Source: Rhodoferax sp. OV413 (lineage in GTDB: Bacteria > Pseudomonadota > Gammaproteobacteria > Burkholderiales > Burkholderiaceae_C). Taken from it: a stretch of DNA of 5,863 nt. Shown here piece after piece: positions 1-5,803 of this stretch. The stretch's first letter is position 1; every line of letters begins with the position of its first letter. The stretch covers positions 1-5,863 of the forward strand of contig CAMATS010000161.1 of NCBI GenBank assembly GCA_945861195.1, in the 5' to 3' direction. The notes under the pieces are model-generated. The model was not told the origin of the DNA, did not search any database, and worked only from the letters and a program-made list of their open reading frames with translations. The position numbers and the translations under genes were made by a program.

Positions 1-1143
1 AAGGCCAAAGGCGCCCGCTTTGGCGCCCGTGGCGGCTGGGAGCGTGCGGTGTACTTTGACCTGGACGGCACCTTGCCGGCAGAAAACCTGTCGTTCCGGC
101 GCGAGAGCGTCTGGCATGCAGCCGTTGCCCAAGAGGTGGCGGCAGTGCGCGGGCGGGTCGGCGTGCTGGACCTGCCTGGTTTCACCAAGTTTGAGCTCAA
201 AGGCGAGGGTGCAGCCCAACACCTAGACCTGCTCTCTTGCTCCAAGCTGCCCGGGCCGGGCCGGGTGTCATTGGCCTATGCGCTGACGCCCACCGGCAAG
301 CTGCTGAGCGAGTTCACGATTACCCGGCTGGGGCCGGACCACTTCTACATCATCAGCGCCGCGATTGCCGCCACGCACGATATGGATTTACTCACAAGCA
401 GCCTGCCTCCCGGCGGTCCGATTACCGTGCGTGATCTGTCGGCCGAGCTGGGCTCACTCATCATTGCCGGCCCGCGTGCCCGCGAGGTGCTGTCGCAGGT
501 GACCGAGGCCGACCTGTCCAATGCCGGCTTCCCCTGGCTGAGTGCGCGCGAGATCATCACGGTGACCGGCCCGATGCTGGCCATGCGGGTGAACTACGTG
601 GGCGAACTGGGCTGGGAGTTGCATGCCCCAATCGCGCAGATGCCGGCTTTGTACGCTGCGGTCTGGGCGGCCGGCCAGGCCTTTGATATCCGCGACTTTG
701 GTATGTATGCCATGGACAGCCTGCGGGTTGACAAGTGCTACCGCGGCTGGAAGAGCGATTTGGAGAGCGGTTACTCACCCTTGGATGCGTCCCTGGACCG
801 TTTCATTGACCTCAAAAAGCCGTCTTTTGTGGGGCGCGATGCCCTGTTGGCTGAGCACAGCCGCGGCGCTGCCCAGCGCTTGGTGCCGCTGGTGTTCGAC
901 CAGCCCGGCGAGGCAGAGGCGCCCTACTGTGCCCAGGTCTTCCATGGCACCGACAACGTGGGCCTGACCACCTCGGGCGTCTGGAGCCACACGCTCAAGC
1001 AAAGCGTGGCGCTGGCCTATGTGCGGGCCGACTTGGCCCAGCCGGGCACCCGGCTGGAGGTGAATGTGCTGGGGCAGCGTCGCAGCGCCACGGTGCAGGC
1101 CGAGCCTTTGTACGACCCGACCAACGCACGCCCGCGCGCCTAG
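1..1143 (+). CDS. Dimethylglycine/sarcosine dehydrogenase-like protein, C-terminal GcvT-like part (5' partial)
   Basis: The frame is open from the first base of the window to a TAG stop at 1141-1143, giving 380 visible codons; the true start lies upstream. A GTG at 49 is not a credible start, because the residues before it (GARFGARGGWERAVYF) already fit the segment joining the FAD oxidoreductase half to the folate half in the dimethylglycine/sarcosine dehydrogenase family. Counting from base 1, the family pattern continues with VLDLPGFTKFELKG (about 55-68), the aminomethyltransferase signature YVGELGWELH (199-208), SLRVDKCYRGW (240-250), FVGRDAL (276-282) and the typical tail PLYDPTNARPR. In the family this half binds tetrahydrofolate and accepts the C1 unit released when the N-terminal FAD domain demethylates dimethylglycine or sarcosine, normally in the cytoplasm. 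E202 and R242 align by eye with folate-contacting residues of T-protein. The FAD domain is outside the window, so the exact substrate cannot be fixed. No strong terminator follows. Confidence 0.85.
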   Translation, partial: KAKGARFGARGGWERAVYFDLDGTLPAENLSFRRESVWHAAVAQEVAAVRGRVGVLDLPGFTKFELKGEGAAQHLDLLSCSKLPGPGRVSLAYALTPTGKLLSEFTITRLGPDHFYIISAAIAATHDMDLLTSSLPPGGPITVRDLSAELGSLIIAGPRAREVLSQVTEADLSNAGFPWLSAREIITVTGPMLAMRVNYVGELGWELHAPIAQMPALYAAVWAAGQAFDIRDFGMYAMDSLRVDKCYRGWKSDLESGYSPLDASLDRFIDLKKPSFVGRDALLAEHSRGAAQRLVPLVFDQPGEAEAPYCAQVFHGTDNVGLTTSGVWSHTLKQSVALAYVRADLAQPGTRLEVNVLGQRRSATVQAEPLYDPTNARPRA

Positions 1144-1230
1144 ACCACAGAAACCCGGCGTGCCGCCGATGAAGTTTGCCTTTGGTGGTTTTATGTGTTG
1201 GCTCCTTGGATGGTCTCGGTGCTGATGCCA

Positions 1231-1264
1231 GGCGGCAATAGTTTGCGGATGACTCAATGCCGCC
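1231..1264. repeat. Perfect 7-bp inverted repeat, 20-base spacer
   Basis: GGCGGCA at 1231-1237 is the exact reverse complement of TGCCGCC at 1258-1264. The bases flanking the arms (A1230/A1265) and just inside them (A1238/A1257) do not pair, so the match is limited to 7 bp. No T-run follows on either strand, which argues against a standard intrinsic terminator. It could form a GC-rich hairpin in RNA or be chance in GC-rich DNA. Confidence 0.4.
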
Positions 1265-1274
1265 AGATACTGCT

Positions 1275-1302
1275 TTGCCAAGCCCCAACCAGGCCGTCTA
1301 AG
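1275..1302 (+). promoter_or_regulatory. Weak sigma70-like promoter candidate for rng
   Basis: TTGCCA (1275-1280) matches 5 of 6 bases of the -35 consensus. After 16 bases TCTAAG (1297-1302) matches 4 of 6 bases of the -10 consensus. Initiation would fall near 1309 and give a leader of about 155 bases that includes the palindrome at 1362-1380. Such matches also occur by chance, so this is only a candidate. Confidence 0.2.
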
Positions 1303-1361
1303 CTTCCGCCGCAGGCAGGAGTTTTGAAACAACTATTTCTGCTGGTCTGCGGCGCGCAGCG

Positions 1362-1380
1362 CTGTGCATAAGATGCACAG
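1362..1380. promoter_or_regulatory. Perfect 8-bp palindrome upstream of rng (operator or leader hairpin candidate)
   Basis: CTGTGCAT AAG ATGCACAG is a perfect dyad: 8-bp arms around a 3-base centre, 82 bases before the rng ATG. No T-run follows, so it is not an intrinsic terminator. The size and symmetry suit a dimeric helix-turn-helix repressor or activator. In RNA it would form a short hairpin with a three-base loop. It is not a LexA box, since CTGT and ACAG are 11 rather than 8 bases apart, and it lacks the TGTGA/TCACA half-sites of CRP. The binding protein is unknown. Confidence 0.45.
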
Positions 1381-1463
1381 ACAATGGCCGTTGGCTCGGC
1401 GCGAATGGTGGCACCCCGGTCGCGCTTTTGCTGTTTGCCGCTCAGGCTCTAGACTAGGCCCCA

Positions 1464-2939
1464 ATGCAAGAAGATATATTGATCAATTGGGCTCCCCAGG
1501 AGACCCGGGTTGCCATGGTTGAAAACGGCGTGCTTCAAGAGCTGCATGTCGAGCGCACACTGGAGCGTGGTCTGGTGGGCAATGTCTACCTTGGAAAGGT
1601 CGCGCGGGTGCTGCCTGGCATGCAGTCTGCCTTTGTCGACGTCGGCCTGGAGCGGGCGGCTTTTTTGCATGTGGCTGATGTTTGGCACCGCCAGCCTGAT
1701 GGCGAGCCGCCTGGCATCGCCCGCAACACTCAGCCCCAGATCCCCATCGAACAACAGGTATTTGAAGGACAAACCCTGTTGGTTCAGGTCATCAAAGACC
1801 CCATGGGCAGCAAAGGCGCTCGCCTGTCTACCCAGATCAGTATCGCCGGGCGCCTGTTGGTGTTTTTGCCGCAGGATGACCATGTCGGCGTGTCGCAAAA
1901 AATTCCCGCTGGGCAGCGCGATGAGCTGCGCGCCCGGCTGGTCAGTTTGATTGGCGCGAGCGGCGGCGGTTTTATTTTGCGTACCAATGGCGAGGAGGCC
2001 AGCGACAGCGAGTTGTCAGACGACATCGCCTACCTGCGCAAATCCTGGGCTCGCATCAAAGACGCATCAGTGCGTTTGCCCAACTTGTCTTTGCTGCACC
2101 AAGACCTTAATCTGCTGCAACGGGTACTGCGGGATCTTGTGGGCGAAGGCACCCAGACCATTCGGGTTGACTCGCGTGAGCAATTTGAGGCGCTGCAACT
2201 ATTTGGCCAGGAGTTCATGCCTGCGGCCGCCGCCAAACTCGTGCACTACCACGGCGAGCGACCGATTTTTGACCTTTTTTCCATAGATGAAGAAATCGCT
2301 CGAGCGCTTGGGCGCCGCGTGGAGCTCAAGTCGGGCGGCTACCTGATCATCGACCAAACTGAGGCGCTGACCACCGTCGATGTGAACACCGGCGGTTTTG
2401 TGGGCGCGCGCAATTTTGACGACACCATCTTCAAGACCAACTTGGAGGCCGCGCAGGCCATTGCGCGGCAACTGCGTTTGCGCAACCTGGGCGGAATCAT
2501 CATTGCCGACTTCATTGACATGGTTCGCGAGGACCATCGGGACGCCGTGCTGGCCGAGTTTCGCAAGCAGTTGCTGCGCGACCGTGTCAAAACCATGGCC
2601 GCAGGGTTTTCTCAACTCGGACTCGTGGAGATGACGCGCAAGCGCACGCGGGAATCGCTGGCCCACATGCTGTGCGAGCCCTGTGCAAGCTGCCAGGGCA
2701 GGGGTAGCATCAAAACCGCGCGCAGCGTGGTCTATGATATTTTGCGTGAGATCCTGCGCGAGGCCCGGCAGTTCAACCCGCGCGAGTTCCGGGTGGTGGC
2801 TTCGCCCAAGGTGATCGATTTGTTTTTGGATGAGGAGAGCCAGCATCTGGCAGGCCTGAGCGAATTCATTGGCAAGCCGGTCTCCTTGCAAAGCGAGGCT
2901 GCAATGGGCCAGGAAGACTACGATATTGTGTTGATTTAA
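1464..2939 (+). CDS. rng: Ribonuclease G (RNase E/G family endoribonuclease)
   Basis: This 491-residue protein matches the length of E. coli RNase G (489). RNase G is a cytoplasmic 5'-end-sensing endoribonuclease that matures the 16S rRNA 5' end and takes part in mRNA decay. The order of parts is typical: an N-terminal segment, an S1 RNA-binding domain at about 39-128 (GNVYLGKVARVLPGMQSAFVDVG region), the 5'-sensor region with R173-T174 (ILRTNG), and the DNase I-like catalytic core with VDVNTG (D306, N308) and ADFIDM (D349). The 43-residue spacing from D306 to D349 equals that of the Mg2+-binding pair D303/D346 in E. coli RNase E. A Zn-link with C407 and C410 (CASC) follows, again at the expected distance from D306. 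There is no long disordered tail, which separates it from RNase E. The ATG at 1464 has only a weak AGG at 1456-1458 as ribosome site, but the protein begins in the usual RNase G way (MQEDILINW). The glycan deacetylase gene starts 11 bases after the TAA. Confidence 0.96.
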   Translation: MQEDILINWAPQETRVAMVENGVLQELHVERTLERGLVGNVYLGKVARVLPGMQSAFVDVGLERAAFLHVADVWHRQPDGEPPGIARNTQPQIPIEQQVFEGQTLLVQVIKDPMGSKGARLSTQISIAGRLLVFLPQDDHVGVSQKIPAGQRDELRARLVSLIGASGGGFILRTNGEEASDSELSDDIAYLRKSWARIKDASVRLPNLSLLHQDLNLLQRVLRDLVGEGTQTIRVDSREQFEALQLFGQEFMPAAAAKLVHYHGERPIFDLFSIDEEIARALGRRVELKSGGYLIIDQTEALTTVDVNTGGFVGARNFDDTIFKTNLEAAQAIARQLRLRNLGGIIIADFIDMVREDHRDAVLAEFRKQLLRDRVKTMAAGFSQLGLVEMTRKRTRESLAHMLCEPCASCQGRGSIKTARSVVYDILREILREARQFNPREFRVVASPKVIDLFLDEESQHLAGLSEFIGKPVSLQSEAAMGQEDYDIVLI

Positions 2940-2950
2940 CAGGCGCAACA

Positions 2951-3739
2951 ATGAAGCTGGCGGCCCCGATTCCCATTTTGATGTACCACCAGGTTGATGC
3001 AGCCCCGCCCAGGGGCACGCCCATGCGTGGGCTGGTGGTGTCGCCAGCTTCCTTTGGCAGGCAGATGGCGACCCTGTGGGCAATGGGCTTGAAAGGTTTG
3101 TCCATGCGAGACCTGCTGCCCTACCTGAATGGGCAGAAGGCAGGGCGAGTATTCGGCATCACCTTTGACGACGGTTATGAAAACAACCTGCGCTGCGCGC
3201 TGCCGGTGCTGCAGCGTTTTGGGTTTAGTGCCACCTGTTATGTGGTTGCGGGACGGGTTGGCCAGCGCAACCAATGGGACCTTGAACGTGGTGTGCCCCA
3301 GGTGCCTTTGATGACAGCGCAGCAGATGCAGGCCTGGGTCGATGCCGGGCAGGAAATTGGCTCGCACACCTTGACCCACCCGGACCTCTGCAGCCTCGAT
3401 TTGGGCGAGCAGCGGCAGGAGATTGCCCAGGCCCGGCTGACGCTGGAAGCCCTGGTACAACAGCCCGGCGGCATACGAAATTTTTGTTATCCCTATGGCA
3501 GCTTTGACCAGGGCGCCATCCGCTGCGCCGGGGAGGCCGGCTACGACACCGCCACCACCACGGTGCGCGGGCGGGTTCACGGGCAGGCTGGCCTGAACCC
3601 GCTGACCCTGCCACGGGTGCTGGTCAGCCGCACGACCACCTGCCTGCACCTGCTGCTCAAGTGTTTGACTGGCTACGAGGATCGACGCGGCAGGCGGCTT
3701 GCGAATGCCGCCTTGATTCAAGCGCAGGCTCGGCTATGA
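2951..3739 (+). CDS. Polysaccharide deacetylase family protein (NodB homology domain)
   Basis: This 262-residue protein has all main NodB/CE4 motifs: YH at 12-13 near the N-terminus, motif 1 TFDDG (71-75; D73 the likely catalytic base, D74 a metal ligand), motif 2 SHTLTHP (138-144; H139 and H143 metal ligands), motif 3 FCYPYG (178-183), and LPRVLV (220-225) near the end. The family removes N- or O-acetyl groups from sugars using a divalent metal. No signal peptide or membrane segment is visible, so it should act in the cytoplasm, for example on a nucleotide- or lipid-linked sugar before export; that placement is inferred. The ATG at 2951 has an AGG at 2941-2943 at good spacing and lies 11 bases after the rng stop, suggesting cotranscription. 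Its TGA (3737-3739) overlaps the next ATG. With the nearby epimerase-like and glycosyltransferase genes, a role in LPS or capsule/exopolysaccharide synthesis is likely. The substrate cannot be named. Confidence 0.9.
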   Translation: MKLAAPIPILMYHQVDAAPPRGTPMRGLVVSPASFGRQMATLWAMGLKGLSMRDLLPYLNGQKAGRVFGITFDDGYENNLRCALPVLQRFGFSATCYVVAGRVGQRNQWDLERGVPQVPLMTAQQMQAWVDAGQEIGSHTLTHPDLCSLDLGEQRQEIAQARLTLEALVQQPGGIRNFCYPYGSFDQGAIRCAGEAGYDTATTTVRGRVHGQAGLNPLTLPRVLVSRTTTCLHLLLKCLTGYEDRRGRRLANAALIQAQARL

Positions 3740-4602
3740 AGCTGTTGCTGACAGGCGCTGAAGGCAACCTTGGCTCGGAATTGTGCAAACAGGCGGCGGC
3801 AACAAACGCTGCCGGCGTGATTGCGGTGGGCCGTCAAGACTGGGGCGCTATCGATGAAAAAATAGCAGCAGCGGAACTGGTGGTACACGCGGCCAGCGAC
3901 CTGCGGACCTCTGCGAGTTTGGAGCCCTATCGGCTGCTCGACTCGAACCTGATGTCAACCGCCACCCTGCTGGAGGCGAGCCGCCGGCACGGGCTGAAAC
4001 GCTTTGTACTGATCAGCAGTTGCGCAGTCTATGGCGAGGACATGCGTACCGGCGAGGACAGCCTGTGCTGCCCGATCACGATCAACGGTATTTCCAAGCA
4101 CTTGAATGAAAAATTGGTGGCCGAGTTTTGCACCGCCAATCGCATTGAGTACCAGATTTTGCGGGTGTTCAACACCTATGGCGGGCGCGATCGGTTTTCG
4201 ATTTTCAGCAAGCTGAAAAATGCCTTGGTCCGTGGCACGCCCTTCACGCTCAATAACGAAGGTCGAATGCAGCGGGACTTTATCCATGTCAGTGATGTTG
4301 CCGCCGTGGTCCTCAGCCTGGCGTCGGGCTCTACCCAGTACCGCCATCTGAACATTGGCACCGGGATTGCGACAAAGGTATCCAAACTGGTAGCCATGGT
4401 GGCAGAGCAGTTTCCTGGCCTGGTGATACAGCCTGGTGTGGCTCAGGAGGCCGAGTATTCCCGGGCCGATACCAGCCGACTGGGCGAGTTGTGGAGCGGG
4501 CGCTTCATTGGCGTGGAAGACTATATTCGCGGCACCTTTGCAGATGAAGTGGCTGCCGCGCGATCGGCCCAGGCGCTTGAGAGTTGTGGCCAAGGCCGGT
4601 GA
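3736..4602 (+). CDS. NAD-dependent epimerase/dehydratase-like protein (extended SDR), catalytic Tyr replaced by Asn
   Basis: This 288-residue extended short-chain dehydrogenase/reductase opens with MKLLLTGAEGNLG, whose G7xxG10xxG13 is the Rossmann NAD(P)-binding motif. HAASDL (51-56), LISSCAVYG (92-100), LRVFNTYGG (142-150) and RDFIHVSDVA (180-189) are all typical of nucleotide-sugar epimerases and dehydratases. The usual YxxxK catalytic pair reads N117-G-I-S-K121: the lysine is present, but tyrosine is asparagine (codon AAC at 4084-4086). The enzyme may use altered chemistry, be catalytically weak, or belong to a subfamily with Asn here. I chose the ATG at 3736 because it overlaps the deacetylase stop (ATGA, suggesting coupled translation), has an AGG at 3726-3728, and puts the Rossmann strand at the N-terminus. 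A GTG 25 codons upstream (3661) would add a non-family extension. It probably acts on a nucleotide sugar for surface glycan; the exact reaction is unknown. Confidence 0.88.
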   Translation: MKLLLTGAEGNLGSELCKQAAATNAAGVIAVGRQDWGAIDEKIAAAELVVHAASDLRTSASLEPYRLLDSNLMSTATLLEASRRHGLKRFVLISSCAVYGEDMRTGEDSLCCPITINGISKHLNEKLVAEFCTANRIEYQILRVFNTYGGRDRFSIFSKLKNALVRGTPFTLNNEGRMQRDFIHVSDVAAVVLSLASGSTQYRHLNIGTGIATKVSKLVAMVAEQFPGLVIQPGVAQEAEYSRADTSRLGELWSGRFIGVEDYIRGTFADEVAAARSAQALESCGQGR

Positions 4603-4665
4603 TCTGACAAGCGGCTGAGCACCGGCCGCGTCAGACCAGGCCGGCCCGGCAAACCCAGGCGGGCA
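4603..4665. other. Convergent intergenic gap
   Basis: These 63 bases separate two genes that run toward each other. The gap is very GC-rich and has the dyad CCGGCC (4622-4627) / GGCCGG (4639-4644) with an 11-base loop. No T-run follows it on either strand, so a standard bidirectional intrinsic terminator is not evident. Confidence 0.5.
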
Positions 4666-4680
4666 CTATCTCGGTGCCCG
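4660..4680 (-). terminator. Possible hairpin at the end of the glycosyltransferase gene
   Basis: CGGGCAC (4660-4666) and GTGCCCG (4674-4680) form a perfect 7-bp stem with a 7-base loop. The stem-loop spans the last codons and the TAG stop of the minus-strand glycosyltransferase. Read on the minus strand, the stem is followed by CCTGGGTTTG, which is a poor T-run. It could help end transcription or protect the mRNA 3' end, but it is not a clear intrinsic terminator. Confidence 0.3.
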
Positions 4681-5793
4681 GTTCGTGACCTTGCGGTACA
4701 CCTGGTAGTACTTGGCTTTGGCCACGTCCCAGCTGTACTGCTGGGCAAAGGCAAAGCCCTGCAGAGTCAGTTTTTTCCGAAACGCCGGGTCGCTATTGAT
4801 TTGACTCAGGGCGGCGGCCATGCCTGTGACATCGTCAGGGGAGGGCAGCAAAACCGCATCGCTGCGGTCCTGCAGCAAGCTTGCCATGTTGTTGTAGGGC
4901 TCAGCCGTGGTGACCACTGGGACATGTTTTGCCATGGCTTCGAGCAGCACCATCGGGAACACATCCTGCGTGGTCGGATGGGCCAGGCAGTCCATGGCCG
5001 CATAAGCTCTTGGCATATCGCTCAACACGCCCATAAAGCGGCAGCTCTTACCCGGGCCCAGCGCGGCCACCAAATCACTGTACTGGCTGGCTTGCGCTGG
5101 CTTGCCCACCACCATGATTTGCAGGTCAAAGTCCAGCAGGGCTGCTGCTTTGAGCAGTGTGCCAAGGCCTTTCTTTTTAAAATCATGACCGACAAAACCC
5201 ACAGTCATGATGCCGGTTTGCAAGCCAAGTGCGTCGCGCGCGGCTGATTTTTCTTGGCTGGAAAATTCGCGCAAGGGAATATCCACGCCGGGCGGCACCA
5301 CGCTACTCGCCGGGATGTTGGGCAGGATCGCCAGAGTTTCGTCATGCACAAACTGCGACACAAAAACACTGTGGTGTCCGGCACTGCACAGGCGTTTTTT
5401 CTCTAGCCACAGGTAGGCCAGAAGCCGTGGGCTCAAAGCGATGCGCAAGGCGCTCATGCGGCGCTGCTGCAAGCTGGCATGCACAGTCTTCACGCTCACG
5501 GTCTGCACCTGGCCATGGGTCAGGTTTTCATAGGAGTGGACGACATCAAAACCCTGCCGGGTGATGCGCTTGGTGTACCAGCTGAACCAGAGCTGGTTGA
5601 TCCAGCGCGTGCGCAGGGCCAGCCGTGGCACCTGGATGTGCTTGAAGAGTTGGGGCGACTGGTCAAAGCCCTGCGAGATGACCGTGATGTCGCATTCGTC
5701 GAGCATGGCTGTGGCCAAGGAAACCGCCAAACTTTCAGCGCCACCGCCTATTTTCGAGAAGTTACGGGTCAAGATTGCAAGCTTGGTTTTCAT
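4666..5793 (-). CDS. Glycosyltransferase family 4 protein (GT-B fold)
   Basis: This 375-residue protein has the two-domain GT-B layout of GT4 sugar transferases. The N-terminus (MKTKLAILTRNF...IGGGAE, 1-20) has the glycine-rich loop of the acceptor domain, VVPPGVD (165-171) marks the linker, and the C-terminal donor domain begins with VGFVGHDFKKKG (198-209), whose lysines suit binding of the nucleotide-sugar phosphate. The motif TQDVFPMVLLEAMA (275-288) corresponds to the EX7E signature, with D277 in the first position and E285 in the second; Asp there occurs in some GT4 enzymes. No signal peptide or clear membrane helix is seen, so it should act at the cytoplasmic face of the inner membrane. 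The ATG (5791-5793) has a good GAAGG ribosome site (CCTTC at 5801-5805 on the plus strand) that overlaps the stop of the upstream gene. It probably adds a hexose in LPS core or another surface glycan. Donor and acceptor cannot be read from the sequence. Confidence 0.92.
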   Translation of the reverse strand: MKTKLAILTRNFSKIGGGAESLAVSLATAMLDECDITVISQGFDQSPQLFKHIQVPRLALRTRWINQLWFSWYTKRITRQGFDVVHSYENLTHGQVQTVSVKTVHASLQQRRMSALRIALSPRLLAYLWLEKKRLCSAGHHSVFVSQFVHDETLAILPNIPASSVVPPGVDIPLREFSSQEKSAARDALGLQTGIMTVGFVGHDFKKKGLGTLLKAAALLDFDLQIMVVGKPAQASQYSDLVAALGPGKSCRFMGVLSDMPRAYAAMDCLAHPTTQDVFPMVLLEAMAKHVPVVTTAEPYNNMASLLQDRSDAVLLPSPDDVTGMAAALSQINSDPAFRKKLTLQGFAFAQQYSWDVAKAKYYQVYRKVTNRAPR

Positions 5794-5803
5794 ACTGCTG
5801 CCT

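Larger units (their letters stand above)
1144..1463. other. 320-base intergenic region upstream of rng
   Basis: I see no convincing gene, tRNA or IS remnant here. Just after the upstream stop there is a small hairpin (CGGCG 1156-1160, loop TGC, CGCCG 1164-1168) without a proper T-run, so at best a weak terminator. Two perfect dyads follow, at 1231-1264 and 1362-1380, listed separately. Promoter candidates for rng are weak: TTGCCA (1275-1280) with a 16-base spacer to TCTAAG (1297-1302), and TTGCTG (1428-1433) with a 16-base spacer to TAGACT (1450-1455), which would give a nearly leaderless transcript. The gap is long for such a compact stretch, so it probably holds the rng promoter and its control elements. 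That is inference. Confidence 0.6.

Noticed and set aside
775..1332. Antisense open frame running from the dehydrogenase gene into the gap before rng
   Set aside because: Most of it shadows the GcvT-like domain, and the part in the gap has no recognisable protein features.
1362..1380. LexA (SOS) box or CRP site at the palindrome
   Set aside because: LexA needs CTGT-N8-ACAG and here the spacing is 11. CRP half-sites TGTGA/TCACA are replaced by TGTGC/GCACA.
2199..3083. Long antisense open frame (294 codons) opposite the rng 3' half
   Set aside because: It lies wholly opposite RNase G catalytic sequence and the deacetylase start. Its translation shows no recognisable family motifs, and high GC content commonly leaves antisense frames open.
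2936..3721. Long antisense open frame (261 codons) opposite the polysaccharide deacetylase
   Set aside because: The plus strand carries all NodB motifs in order. The antisense product is low-complexity Gln/Gly/Ala-rich with no motif or credible ribosome site.
3661..3735. GTG at 3661 as the SDR start, adding 25 residues
   Set aside because: The extension overlaps the deacetylase by 79 bases, has no family similarity, and would displace the Rossmann strand from the N-terminus. The ATG at 3736 with ATGA coupling is better.
3955..4593. Antisense open frame (212 codons) opposite the SDR gene
   Set aside because: The plus-strand SDR motifs are unambiguous and the antisense translation resembles no known family.
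4801..5247. Plus-strand open frame (148 codons) opposite the glycosyltransferase
   Set aside because: It is the complement of conserved GT4 donor-domain sequence and has no motifs of its own.
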